A stretch of DNA of 64,000 nt from Lactobacillus sp. ESL0791 (GCF_029433255.1 NZ_JAQTHU010000001.1:496001-560000), one strand, 5' to 3'; shown: positions 28,386 to 37,283, numbered from the stretch's first letter. Notes: generated by a model not told the origin, from the letters alone. Numbers and translations: made by a program.

Positions 28386-29294
28386 ATGACATGGGGAACA
28401 ATTGCAACGTGGCGCATGGCTGCTGAAGGCATTAATGAAGCTAGTAAATTGCTGAAGGGTAAAGGCACAGCAGACGATGCAGTAGAAAAATTAGTTAAGA
28501 CGGTTGAAGCCAATCCGCTCTATAAGTCAGTCGGCTATGGCGGCTTGCCGAACGAAGAAGGCGTGGTGCAGATGGACGCAGCGTTTATGGACGGCGACAC
28601 GATGGCTCAAGGCGCGGTAGCCGCAATTGAAAATGTCTTGCACGCAGTTTCGGTGGCCCGACTGCTCAGTCATCAGCATTATAATAGTTTTCGTGTTGGC
28701 GCTGGGGCAACGAAGTTCGCCCAATTAAGCGGCTGTGAAATGACCAATATGCTGACTGCAAAAGCTAAAACGGAGTGGCAGGAGAAGCTGCAAAAAGAAA
28801 AAAACGAAAAGATGTCTTCTTATAATGGTCATGATACTGTCGGGGCGATTACGCTTGATCAGCAGGGCTCGATGGCCGCAGCGACCTCGACTTCCGGTTT
28901 ATTTATGAAAAAGGACGGCCGTATTGGCGACTCACCTTTGTCTGGATCAGGTCTTTATGTGGACAGCGAAGTAGGCGGAGCTGCTGCAACCGGCTTAGGC
29001 GAAGATATTATGAAGGGCTGTTTATCGTATGAAATAGTACGGAAAATGGCTGAAGGATTATCGCCGCAAGCGGCGTGTGACCAAACGGTTTATCCTTTTG
29101 TGCACAAACTGAAGAAGCGCTATGGTCGAGTAGGCGAAATTTCTTTAATTGCTTTGAACAAGCAGGGACAGTGGGGAATTGCAACTAACGTTGAATTTAC
29201 TTTCTGTGTTGCAACTAGTAATGAGGAAGAAAAGATTTTTATGGCTAATCCTGGAGTTGATGATACAACTGTGATTTCTACGGTAAGGCAATAA
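28386..29294 (+). CDS. Glycosylasparaginase (N4-GlcNAc-asparaginase) family
   Basis: This 302-aa Ntn-hydrolase is of the asparaginase-2 superfamily. It is expected to self-cleave before Thr151 in NGHDTVGAI, giving alpha and beta subunits. The GHDTVG junction, AAATSTSGLFMK, and GSGLYVDSEVGGAAATGLGE fit the glycosylasparaginase branch, which splits GlcNAc-Asn into an aminosugar and aspartate, better than plain isoaspartyl peptidase. There is no signal peptide, so it acts in the cytoplasm on imported or internal substrate. It follows the EIIB-EIIA unit and a terminator. Its neighbours suggest a role in glycoasparagine or amino-sugar use. Confidence 0.85.
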   Translation: MTWGTIATWRMAAEGINEASKLLKGKGTADDAVEKLVKTVEANPLYKSVGYGGLPNEEGVVQMDAAFMDGDTMAQGAVAAIENVLHAVSVARLLSHQHYNSFRVGAGATKFAQLSGCEMTNMLTAKAKTEWQEKLQKEKNEKMSSYNGHDTVGAITLDQQGSMAAATSTSGLFMKKDGRIGDSPLSGSGLYVDSEVGGAAATGLGEDIMKGCLSYEIVRKMAEGLSPQAACDQTVYPFVHKLKKRYGRVGEISLIALNKQGQWGIATNVEFTFCVATSNEEEKIFMANPGVDDTTVISTVRQ

Positions 29295-29371
29295 TCCACA
29301 ACAATTTTTTCTTGAAAGATGATAAATCTTTACGATTGAGACAACAACTTTTGATCAATTTGCTCTAATTA

Positions 29372-29411
29372 TTACAAAAAAGCTAAGTAGTATCGCTTAG
29401 CTTTTTTGTAA
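29372..29411. terminator. Bidirectional terminator
   Basis: TTACAAAAAAGCTAAG pairs with CTTAGCTTTTTTGTAA. It lies between converging genes: the asparaginase on + and the acetyltransferase on -. Confidence 0.92.
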
Positions 29412-29425
29412 TATTATTTATATAT

Positions 29426-30610
29426 TTAAAAATAATCAGTAATTTCAGGTGGGGTTTTTATTAATATTTGTGATAATTCCTGAATAGTTTCTTTTTTTAT
29501 TGAAGTTTTACCAACCTTTGAAATATTACTAATCTTTTCGCTCCCAAATAGCGCCTTGGTTAATTCTTGAATAGAAATTTTTTCAGTCAAATCTGTTGAA
29601 AGATCATTAAGCTTGTTAACTTTTACTGTTCCATTGGTAGAGGATATTTGCCAAATGCCAGAATTTTTTTCTAAATTTTTATCTTCAATTTTTAACCGAA
29701 TAGGGTTAAAGTTTTTCTTCTGGTATGGATATTTTAGTAAAAAGTTTTTAATATTAATAATTCTTACCATCATGTAAGGAACAATTTCAGCCTTTAAGTT
29801 GCTTGGATTAGCTAAAAAATCTCCGTGATAAACGGGATCCGGCGAATCCCAGACAAATTTAAAAACTGTATTTTTATGATTAAAGATAAATGCTAATAAA
29901 TTTTCAAAAGCAGAGTTAGTTAAATAAATAAATTCTTTAACAATTAACTTTGATGAGGTTATTTCATAAATTACGTAACCTTCTGCTTCTTTTTGTTCAT
30001 TAAAATAAAGACATACATACCAATTATTTTTAATGGTTAAATATTCCCACCACCATGATGCACGGATTAATCCGCCTTTTAGGCCTTTTTGAGCATATAA
30101 AGAATAAAAGTTAGAAACTTGTGACAAATAGTTTTTAAGATAGCCTCGTACTAGTTTCCCATTCTTATTATTGGGCTTAAAATTTGGAATATCTTTATTT
30201 GAAAGAGAATACTGAAGGTGATTAAATACTTGCTCATAACCAAGTCGTCGATAATATTCATATGAAAAGGGTGCAAGATATGACAAAGTTATGTTATTTT
30301 TTTCCATATCCTCTAATGCGTTTTGGAGCAATTTGGTTGCACTCCCCATGCCAGCATTCTCTGGTGCAGTTGCAACATCACCAATTCCATTCATTAAATA
30401 TTGCACGCCATGGAAATCAACTTTAAATGGAAGACTATATAACGCACTAATTAATTGCGATTTTTGCTTAATTCCATAAACTAGCCCATGTTTGCAACGA
30501 TCATAAAAAAAACTTTGTCGGATGGGTGTATCTTCTGCATTAAAAGCATAAAGGTAAAGATGATAAAACTTTTCAATATCGGTTGTAGTATTTAAACGGT
30601 AATTAGACAT
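29426..30610 (-). CDS. Eis-like GNAT acetyltransferase with C-terminal SCP2-type domain
   Basis: This 394-aa protein has the Eis-family layout: an N-terminal GNAT domain (MSNYRLNTTTDIEKFYHLYLYAF; acetyl-CoA loop near ATAPENAGMGSATKLL), a second GNAT-like region, and a C-terminal sterol-carrier-like domain (from about 300). Eis enzymes N-acetylate amines, including aminoglycosides and lysines. It is the last gene of the minus-strand operon GntR regulator - EIIC - this gene, 27 bp after the EIIC. That placement suggests a substrate brought in by the PTS, perhaps an amino sugar, but this is inference. Confidence 0.8.
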   Translation of the reverse strand: MSNYRLNTTTDIEKFYHLYLYAFNAEDTPIRQSFFYDRCKHGLVYGIKQKSQLISALYSLPFKVDFHGVQYLMNGIGDVATAPENAGMGSATKLLQNALEDMEKNNITLSYLAPFSYEYYRRLGYEQVFNHLQYSLSNKDIPNFKPNNKNGKLVRGYLKNYLSQVSNFYSLYAQKGLKGGLIRASWWWEYLTIKNNWYVCLYFNEQKEAEGYVIYEITSSKLIVKEFIYLTNSAFENLLAFIFNHKNTVFKFVWDSPDPVYHGDFLANPSNLKAEIVPYMMVRIINIKNFLLKYPYQKKNFNPIRLKIEDKNLEKNSGIWQISSTNGTVKVNKLNDLSTDLTEKISIQELTKALFGSEKISNISKVGKTSIKKETIQELSQILIKTPPEITDYF

Positions 30611-30637
30611 TTATAGTTTCTCCGAATAATAAAAACA

Positions 30638-31882
30638 TCATTTTTCTGGTGCAGTGCTTTCTTTTGCAATCATTTGTTTCTCTGCGACCTTAAAGAAAGG
30701 AAAATACATTACGCCAGCGATAACTAATTCTATTGCAGACCAAACTGCCGCACGCCAATCCCAGCCAGTTGCCATTAATGGGCCAAGAATTGGCGGCATT
30801 GTCCAAGGAACCATTGCTGATGGAGCGGAAACCCAACCAATGCTGATTACGATATATGAAAGGGTAGCTAGAACTAGCGGAACCAATATAAATGGAATCA
30901 TTGTAATTGGGTTCATAACAATTGGAAATCCAAAAATCACTGGTTCATTGATTTCAAAAAGTGCACTTGGGAAAGCCAAGCGGCCTAATTCTTTATAGGT
31001 TTTACTCTTACTGAATAACATTAGAATAACTAATGTGATAGTGGCACCAGTGCCGCCAACATTAACAAATAAACTAGAAAAACCGGATGATGTAATATAA
31101 GGCAGCGGTTGATGATGTGCGTATGCAATTCCATTTGCAGTTAAAAATTGAAGAAATATTGGATCAGCAATTCCTTCTAATGTCATATCACCATGAATAC
31201 CGCAAACCCATAATAGGCTGACAAGTAATGTGTAAACCAGGATTCCTGGTAATGAATTTAAGGCGAACAATAACGGGTGAAAGACAGCTTGAATTACCTG
31301 TTCAACATCAATTCCGAAAGGAACGCGAATTAACCAAAATAAAACTAAGATTACAAACCCAGGTAATAATGCAACAAAGGAATTAGAAACAGCGCTAGGA
31401 ACACCGTCAGGTAATTTAATTACAAAATTTCGCTTGATAAACCAATTAAAAATTGATACAGAAACAAATGCTGTGATAATTGCAGTAAATAGCCCGGATG
31501 AAGAAAAGTTGTTAACGTCAATTTGATATTTATTGTTAAAAGAAAGAATAATAAATGCCATAGTTGACAGTCCAGCACCCGTAATTGGATCAAGTTTCAA
31601 TTCTTTTGCGAGCTCATAGCCAATGCCAATAACGGCTATAAGAGAAATGATACCAAAAGATCCGTTAACTGCTACATTTATCCAATTTTGATATGGCTTG
31701 ATAAAATTTGACCATGCAGGGATTGGAATATTACCCAGTATCAAAAAAATACTCCCACTAATTATTGGTGGCAAAGTTAAAACTAGCCCATTACGAACAG
31801 AAACCAAATACTTGTTATTACCGATCTTAGTCATTGGTGGAATAACATATTTTTGTAGCCAATTCATAAATTTATTCATCAT
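30638..31882 (-). CDS. PTS lactose/cellobiose-family EIIC permease
   Basis: This 414-aa membrane permease resembles CelB/ChbC. It has about ten helices, the motif KLPDGVPSAVSNSFVALLPG, the CGIHGDMTLEGIADPIFL loop, and FEINEPVIFGFPIVMNP with the substrate-site Asn-Glu-Pro. AAGGAG precedes the ATG-ATG start. It lies between its GntR regulator and an acetyltransferase, and lacks its own EIIA/EIIB, so it probably uses the pair at 27.5-28.3 kb. The substrate is likely a beta-linked disaccharide or an amino-sugar derivative. Confidence 0.93.
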   Translation of the reverse strand: MMNKFMNWLQKYVIPPMTKIGNNKYLVSVRNGLVLTLPPIISGSIFLILGNIPIPAWSNFIKPYQNWINVAVNGSFGIISLIAVIGIGYELAKELKLDPITGAGLSTMAFIILSFNNKYQIDVNNFSSSGLFTAIITAFVSVSIFNWFIKRNFVIKLPDGVPSAVSNSFVALLPGFVILVLFWLIRVPFGIDVEQVIQAVFHPLLFALNSLPGILVYTLLVSLLWVCGIHGDMTLEGIADPIFLQFLTANGIAYAHHQPLPYITSSGFSSLFVNVGGTGATITLVILMLFSKSKTYKELGRLAFPSALFEINEPVIFGFPIVMNPITMIPFILVPLVLATLSYIVISIGWVSAPSAMVPWTMPPILGPLMATGWDWRAAVWSAIELVIAGVMYFPFFKVAEKQMIAKESTAPEK

Positions 31883-31933
31883 AATATAATTCTCCTTACT
31901 TTCCTACAAAAATAATTTTAAAAACTAGTACGG

Positions 31934-32644
31934 TTAATTGTTTAAACCAATATTTTTTGTATGATAATATAAAATTAGATCATCATCGGCAAAAAAGGTT
32001 CTTGAAAAGTTGAATACGACACCGCCTGATAAATAATTAATTGCATCTAGGTATAAAACTTTTTCATTTTTGTCCTTTTTTAATAAATTGGTGTAGTACT
32101 CACTTACATTTCCGATTTGAATGTAGTCTTCAGAAGTTTCACCAACAATTTTGTATGTATCATACAAGAAATTAAAGACTGAACCGTAAACACTTTTTTC
32201 TGTTAATAATGGAACAACGCTGCGTGGAAAGTAGGATTCCTCTAGGTCATATAATTGACCTTTGAAATACCGCAAGCGAATTAATCTGTATATTTCAGTT
32301 CCTTCGTCAATATTGCCACGTTGTGCTAATTCATTATTTGCATGAATAATATCAAATTTAATAACTTTTGATTTTAATGCATTTTCCGAATAATCGTCAT
32401 TCTTTTCAAAAATAAGTGATAAGTTCAAAACTTTTTTTGATTTTAACGGACGCTTAATCACATAATAACCACTTCCTCGTACTCTTTTAATCATTCCATG
32501 AGTAAAAACAATATCTAATGCTTTACGCACTGTATGACGACTTACGTGATATTTTTCTCCTAATTCCTTTTCGGTAGGTAATTTATCAGTGTATTTTTCG
32601 TCTAAAATGTTTTTGATAATACTTTCAGCAATTTTTTGGTACAT
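31934..32644 (-). CDS. GntR-family regulator (HutC/UTRA type)
   Basis: This 236-aa regulator has an N-terminal winged helix (residues 1-65: LPTEKELGEKYHVSRHTVRKALD) and a C-terminal UTRA ligand-binding domain (LRYFKGQLYDLEESYFPRSVVP). It heads the minus-strand operon with EIIC and the acetyltransferase and faces a divergent MupG-family gene. Two ATTTGTA-type inverted repeats in the shared promoter region are the likely operators. The ligand is probably the phosphorylated PTS sugar. Confidence 0.92.
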   Translation of the reverse strand: MYQKIAESIIKNILDEKYTDKLPTEKELGEKYHVSRHTVRKALDIVFTHGMIKRVRGSGYYVIKRPLKSKKVLNLSLIFEKNDDYSENALKSKVIKFDIIHANNELAQRGNIDEGTEIYRLIRLRYFKGQLYDLEESYFPRSVVPLLTEKSVYGSVFNFLYDTYKIVGETSEDYIQIGNVSEYYTNLLKKDKNEKVLYLDAINYLSGGVVFNFSRTFFADDDLILYYHTKNIGLNN

Positions 32645-32676
32645 CTTGGGCCCATCCTTTTAGTAAAACGTTTATT

Positions 32677-32725
32677 ATTTGTACCTACAAATAATATTAA
32701 TCCATATAAATTTAAAATGCAATAA
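32677..32725 (-). promoter_or_regulatory. Promoter and operator 1 of the GntR-EIIC-acetyltransferase operon
   Basis: On the minus strand TTGCAT and TAATAT are spaced 17 bp apart. They are followed at once by the inverted repeat ATTTGTAccTACAAAT (32677-32692), two perfect 7-bp arms, placed over the expected transcription start. Confidence 0.8.
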
Positions 32726-32814
32726 AGCGTTTGCCTTTTTTTGACTAAAATTGGCCTAATAAATAGCTTGATTAAATATTCTTGGGAATTCTTTTATAGC
32801 ATAATTATTCGTGG

Positions 32815-32838
32815 TATTATAAATTTGTAGGTACTAAT
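32815..32838 (+). promoter_or_regulatory. Operator 2 and -10 of the divergent mupG-like gene
   Basis: A -10 TATTAT (32815-32820) is followed by ATTTGTAggTACtAAT (32823-32838), which matches operator 1 except for one arm base. The arrangement relative to the -10 is the same as on the opposite strand. Confidence 0.78.
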
Positions 32839-32860
32839 TATTTTGAAAAAGAGAGAAAAC

Positions 32861-33967
32861 ATGAGAGAACTAGGAATATCCATTTATCCAGATCAGAGTG
32901 ATTTCGAGCAAGACCAAAAGTATTTAACTTTAGCTAACAAATATGGTTACAAACGCGTTTTTACGTCGCTTTTGCAGTTAGTTGGCAGCAATGGCGAAAA
33001 TTTACTGGAAAGATTTAAAGAAGACATCAATTATGCCAATATGTTAGGTTTTAAGACCATTGTTGACATTAATCCTAAATTATTTAAAGAACTGAAAATC
33101 AAGTATGATGATCTTAGCTTTTTTGCTGATTTAAAAGTCTGGGGACTGCGTCTAGATGAAGGTTTTAGCGGGATGGAAGAAGCTGCAATGACGCACAATC
33201 CATATGGGTTAAAAATTGAATTGAATATGAGCAGCGGGACAAATTATTTGGATAGCATCATGGCCTTTTCGCCAAATATTGATAATTTGATAGGCTGTCA
33301 CAATTTTTATCCACAAGAATTTACCGGCTTAGCAGAGAACTACTTTTTTGAATATTCACAAAAATACCGCAAGTATGGCTTGCATACCGCTGCATTTATC
33401 ACCGCTAAGGACGCACCTCTTGGTCCGTGGCCTGTTCATGAAGGTCTGCCGACGATGGAAAGTGACCGCAAGCGAAATATTTTTAGTCAAGTGACGCATT
33501 TGCGGTTAAGTAAGATGATTGATGACGTGATTATCGGTAATGCGTTTGCAAGTGAAACGGAACTTGCTGCAGCTGCAGAGGCTTTTAATAGTTCTTATCC
33601 AGTATTAGGAATTAATTTTGCACAAGAAATAACGGACTTAGAGCAGACGATTTGCCTGAAAGAGCCACACCTTTATCGCGGGGATGCCTCGGAATATTTA
33701 CTGCGTGATACTATACCGCGTGTAACTTATGCTGATAAAGAAATTCCAGTCCGTAAGAGCGCTGTTTCCACTTTTCAGCGCGGCGATGTTGTCATAGTTA
33801 ATGAGGAATATCCCCGTTACAAAGGCGAGATGCAGATTGTGTTAAAGCCAATTCCTAACGATGGTCGGCGCAATCTGGTCGGTAAAATTCGACAGGATGA
33901 TCTGGACTTGCTGACTTTAATTAAGCCTTGGTCCACGTTTATTCTGAAAGAAAATAAAATTAAATAA
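32861..33967 (+). CDS. MupG-family protein (DUF871), paralogue 1
   Basis: This 368-aa protein is of the MupG/DUF871 family: an N-terminal TIM-barrel (MRELGISIYPDQSDFE onward) and a C-terminal small beta domain (from about 250). S. aureus MupG is a 6-phospho-N-acetylmuramidase that splits MurNAc-6P-GlcNAc in the cytoplasm. Family signatures are the opening GISIYP, GLRLDEGFSG, NFYPQEFTGL and the middle GPWPVHEGLPTMESDR. The ATG at 32861 aligns with the family start; an in-frame TTG at 32843 does not. It is divergent from the GntR-EIIC-acetyltransferase operon and shares its operators, so it probably hydrolyses that EIIC's phosphorylated product. The exact glycoside is unknown. Confidence 0.85.
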   Translation: MRELGISIYPDQSDFEQDQKYLTLANKYGYKRVFTSLLQLVGSNGENLLERFKEDINYANMLGFKTIVDINPKLFKELKIKYDDLSFFADLKVWGLRLDEGFSGMEEAAMTHNPYGLKIELNMSSGTNYLDSIMAFSPNIDNLIGCHNFYPQEFTGLAENYFFEYSQKYRKYGLHTAAFITAKDAPLGPWPVHEGLPTMESDRKRNIFSQVTHLRLSKMIDDVIIGNAFASETELAAAAEAFNSSYPVLGINFAQEITDLEQTICLKEPHLYRGDASEYLLRDTIPRVTYADKEIPVRKSAVSTFQRGDVVIVNEEYPRYKGEMQIVLKPIPNDGRRNLVGKIRQDDLDLLTLIKPWSTFILKENKIK

Positions 33968-33970
33968 ACC

Positions 33971-34016
33971 AATCAAAAAAGTTGCTGAATTCTATCTTGA
34001 AGTCAGCAGCTTTTTT
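33971..34016 (+). terminator. Intrinsic terminator after mupG-like gene
   Basis: AAAAAAGTTGCTGA pairs with TCAGCAGCTTTTTT around a 14-nt loop. A near-identical sequence is found at 38242-38289. Confidence 0.92.
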
Positions 34017-34054
34017 GGTGCGTCCAATGTAAATTGCTCCTTGCCAGATTTATA

Positions 34055-34144
34055 AATGGTAATAACCAATTATTTTTCGTAATTTCTTATTTTTAAGTTG
34101 ACATTTATTTTGAAAGCGCTAAACTAAAATTGGTTATAACCAAT
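34055..34144 (+). promoter_or_regulatory. Promoter, cre site and paired operators of the EIIC/MBL operon
   Basis: TTGACA (34098-34103) pairs with TAAACT (34120-34125) at 16 bp. TGAAAGCGCTAAAC (34111-34124) is a cre-like site with a perfect central core, lying between them. The perfect 16-bp palindrome ATTGGTTATAACCAAT is at 34129-34144, just below the -10. An imperfect copy, AATGGTAATAACCAAT (14 of 16), lies at 34055-34070. The form fits a HutC-type GntR operator, so the GntR protein at 37481 is the likely ligand. Confidence 0.78.
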
Positions 34145-34183
34145 TTAGAAATAATTTTAGATTATTAAAGAAGGAATAGACTT

Positions 34184-35140
34184 ATGAAAAGACTGTTAGA
34201 TTTAGCAGGACAAGATTTTATTAATTTATCTAAAATAGAATTAAAGCAGGCGATTTTGGCTTCTGAAGGACGGGTAATTTGCGCTGAAAATGTCCCTACG
34301 AGTCAGCCATATTTAGGGGCAACCGTGTCGAATGCGGAAATTGAAAAAGCTGCCGGAGCGGACTTATTATTGTTTAATGCATTCGATATTTTTAATCCCA
34401 AAATCCAAGGGATTCCGCAAGCTGAAAAGATTCAGACGCATCCCATTCAGTGGCTTAAAAAAGCATTGTGTCGGCCGATGGGACTTAACTTAGAGCCGAT
34501 TGATAATCAAGCATCAATGCTTGAAAGTCGTTTTGAAATTCCATTGGGCCGAAGATTATCGGTTGAAACTTTAAAACAAGCTGAAAAGTTAGGTTTTGAC
34601 TTTATTTGTCTCACAGGTAATCCTGCAACTGGTGTTTCTAATAAATCTATCTTAGCGAGCATCAAGTTATGCAAGGAAAACTATAACGGCTTGATTTTTG
34701 CAGGAAAAATGCATGGTGCCGGTATCTCTGAGGAGATTATGAATCTTGATATTGCTAAACAGTTTGTGAAAGCAGGCGTTGATGTCTTGCTTGTTCCAGC
34801 ACCGTATACTGTTCCAGGATTTATGGTCGAAGATTTACGAGAAATTGTTCGCTGGATCCGTAATTACAACCAAGGAAAAACGATTGAAGAAAAGGTCTTA
34901 GTGATGGCTGCTAACGGTACTAGTCAGGATTCAAGTGATCCGTTGACAATCAAAAAGATTGCCTTAACGGCTAAAGAATGCGGTGTGGACATTCAGCATA
35001 TCGGTGATTCGATGACCGGGATAGCTTTGCCACAAAATATTTATGCCTTAGGAGAAGCAATTCGGGGTTACCGACACCAGATAACGATGATGTCACGTTC
35101 AAATTATAGAGGGGTAGAGTATGATGGCGAAGAAAAGTAA
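34184..35140 (+). CDS. TIM-barrel protein of uncertain function (DUF7916 / 'PEP phosphonomutase-like')
   Basis: This 318-aa soluble protein has repeated beta-alpha units and resembles proteins usually labelled PEP phosphonomutase-like (DUF7916) found in PTS operons. Notable segments are ILASEGRVICAENV, GADLLLFNAFD, GFDFICLTGNPATGVSNKS, and GVDVLLVPAPYTVPGF. No classical phosphonomutase or isocitrate-lyase active site is evident. It overlaps the following EIIC by 20 bp, so the two are tightly linked. Its spacing downstream of the paired operators makes it the first gene of the operon. The likely role is in metabolism of the sugar phosphate delivered by that EIIC; the reaction is unknown. Confidence 0.65.
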   Translation: MKRLLDLAGQDFINLSKIELKQAILASEGRVICAENVPTSQPYLGATVSNAEIEKAAGADLLLFNAFDIFNPKIQGIPQAEKIQTHPIQWLKKALCRPMGLNLEPIDNQASMLESRFEIPLGRRLSVETLKQAEKLGFDFICLTGNPATGVSNKSILASIKLCKENYNGLIFAGKMHGAGISEEIMNLDIAKQFVKAGVDVLLVPAPYTVPGFMVEDLREIVRWIRNYNQGKTIEEKVLVMAANGTSQDSSDPLTIKKIALTAKECGVDIQHIGDSMTGIALPQNIYALGEAIRGYRHQITMMSRSNYRGVEYDGEEK

Positions 35141-36431
35141 ATTTTCAGATATTATAAACAACAAGATTATTCCTTTTGCTATGAAAATAGCTAATTTTAA
35201 ATTTGTCGGTGCCATTCGTGATGGCTTTGGGTCCATTCTACCGCTGATTTTAACAGGTTCCATTTTCTTAATAGTTATTAACTTCCCGGTATTACTGCAT
35301 TTCGATGGTACGATGGCTCATATTTTTGGGCCGGAATGGTCAGTTAAACTTAATTATGCAGTTAACGGAACGTTTAACTTGATGGGCCTAGTAGCGGCAA
35401 TGTCGATTGCGTATTTTTATGCGAAGTCTTGGAAGCTGGATCCAGTCGGCCCAGCGATCGCCAACTTGGCAGCTTTTGTGGTAACGATTCCTGCCACCAA
35501 GGATTTGGGCATCCCGTTATCTGAAACGGGCAGTTTAGGCTTATTCGTGGCGATGATTTTTGCTTACATTAGTGTTCGCATTTTCAAGTTTATGAGCGAT
35601 CACCACGTAGAAATTAAAATGCCAGAAACGGTTCCGCCCGCAGTTGCTAAATCCTTTTCTGCAATGTTTCCGACGATCGTTGTAATTATTATTACTTGGC
35701 TTGTCAGACTATTTGTTGAGGCCATGAACTGGGGCAGTATCAATGCCATCATTCAAAAGGTTCTGGGAATTCCGTTAATGAAGGTTACTGGCGGCTACTT
35801 GGGTGGCTTAGTCTATGTCTTGACCGTTCATTTGTTATGGTGTGTCGGAATTCACGGCGGCAATGTTGCCAACTCCATTATGAGCCCAATCTTTCTTGCA
35901 CAATTAGACCAAAACCGTAAGGCTTTTGCTGCACACATGGCTTTACCGAATATCATTACTGATTCATTTTGGGTATTTGTTCATATTGGCGGTTCTGGCA
36001 TGCTTTTAGCCCTTGCATTATTAATGCTATGGAAATCAAAGAGTGCCCAAAATAAAGAAGTTGCTAAATTAGGAATTGTGCCCACCATCTTCTCTGTCAA
36101 CGAACCAATTATGTTTGGTTTACCGGTGATAATGAATCCAATCATGCTGATTCCTTACGTGCTTTCCGTTGTAGTTGCCTTTACAATTGCCTACTTTTCA
36201 ATGAAATTCGGCATTGTTCCGAAAACTAATGGGATCGTTATTCACTGGACTACACCTATTTTTGTGAGCGGTTATCTGGCGACCGGTAGTTTCCGCGGTG
36301 TCTTATTACAGTTAGTTAATCTCTTAGTATCAATGGGCATTTACTTCCCGTTCTTTAGAAAATATGACCAGACGCTTTATGAACAAGAGCAGGCAAAAGC
36401 CATGGAAAAGGATATGGCGACAACTGAGTAG
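35121..36431 (+). CDS. PTS lactose/cellobiose-family EIIC permease
   Basis: This 436-aa permease has the same family marks as its paralogues: KMPETVPPAVAKSFSAMFP, CVGIHGGNVANSIMSPIFL and FSVNEPIMFGLPVIMNP. GAGGGG lies before the ATG-ATG start, inside the end of the upstream gene. No EIIA or EIIB is in the operon. The following gene is a frameshifted metallo-hydrolase and then a GntR regulator, so the full unit is TIM-barrel protein - EIIC - MBL hydrolase - GntR. The substrate is not evident. Confidence 0.93.
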   Translation: MMAKKSKFSDIINNKIIPFAMKIANFKFVGAIRDGFGSILPLILTGSIFLIVINFPVLLHFDGTMAHIFGPEWSVKLNYAVNGTFNLMGLVAAMSIAYFYAKSWKLDPVGPAIANLAAFVVTIPATKDLGIPLSETGSLGLFVAMIFAYISVRIFKFMSDHHVEIKMPETVPPAVAKSFSAMFPTIVVIIITWLVRLFVEAMNWGSINAIIQKVLGIPLMKVTGGYLGGLVYVLTVHLLWCVGIHGGNVANSIMSPIFLAQLDQNRKAFAAHMALPNIITDSFWVFVHIGGSGMLLALALLMLWKSKSAQNKEVAKLGIVPTIFSVNEPIMFGLPVIMNPIMLIPYVLSVVVAFTIAYFSMKFGIVPKTNGIVIHWTTPIFVSGYLATGSFRGVLLQLVNLLVSMGIYFPFFRKYDQTLYEQEQAKAMEKDMATTE

Positions 36432-36442
36432 GTTTTAAATAA

Positions 36443-37283
36443 ATGAAATTTAAGTATTTGGGTACAGGGGCAGCCGAGAGAGTTCCGGCAATATTTTGTA
36501 ATTGTTCGATCTGCAGAAATGCGCAGCTTAAAAAGGGACGTGAAATTAGAACCCAAGCACAAGCTGTGCTTGATGATGGTCAAATATTACTGGACTTTCC
36601 TGGTGATAGCTATTTACACAAATTGACTGAAGGAATTAATTTTAATGAAATTGAACATTTGCTGATCACGCATTGGCACTCTGACCATTTTTATGGTGAA
36701 GATCTTGCCTATCGCATGTCAGAATACGGGCAAAATCTTTCAAAGAAACTAACCATTTATGGAAGTGTCTTTGTTAAGCAGTTTTTTGACCGGGCTTTGA
36801 ATTTGGAAAAGATGAATGAACCAGACCGGCTTGAGTTTCAAGTGGTTAAGCCCTACCAGAAATTTTTAATTTCTCAATTATGAGGTTTACCCGCTTCCGG
36901 CTGTTCATGGGCATAATCAAGCTGATTGCTTAGTCTATGCAATTAAAGATATAATCTCTGCTAAGACAATTTTTTATGGTCATGATACGGGATATCCGAT
37001 GCAGGAAGTAATTAATTATTTAAAAAGTGAAAAGTTAAAATTTTCTTTAGTGTCAATGGACTGCACGGTTCAAGTTAGGCCAACAATCAAGGTTCATATG
37101 AATTGGTTTGAAGATCTGAAATTTAAAAGCGAATTGATCGAAAATAAGTTAGCAGATGAAAAAACGATTTTTGTTGCGAATCATTTCTCTCATAATGGTG
37201 GGAAAACTTATCAGGAAATGAGCGAATTAAGTTCGCGTTATCAGATAGTCACTTCTTATGATGGCTTGGAATTAAATTTTTGA
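36443..37283 (+). pseudogene. Frameshifted metallo-beta-lactamase-fold hydrolase (PhnP-like)
   Basis: The first frame (36443-36883, 146 aa) begins MKFKYLGTGAAERVPAIFCNC and has the zinc motif THWHSDHFYGED. It stops soon after KPYQKFLISQL. Shifting one base near 36872-36876 restores the family continuation EVYPLPAVHGHNQADCLVYA, FYGHDTGYP, and on to the zinc-ligand ANHFSHNGG and the end at 37283. The full protein would be about 280 aa, the usual length for PhnP-like phosphodiesterases. Either the gene is inactivated, two fragments are made, or the base is an assembly error. It follows EIIC by 12 bp in the same operon. Confidence 0.85.
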
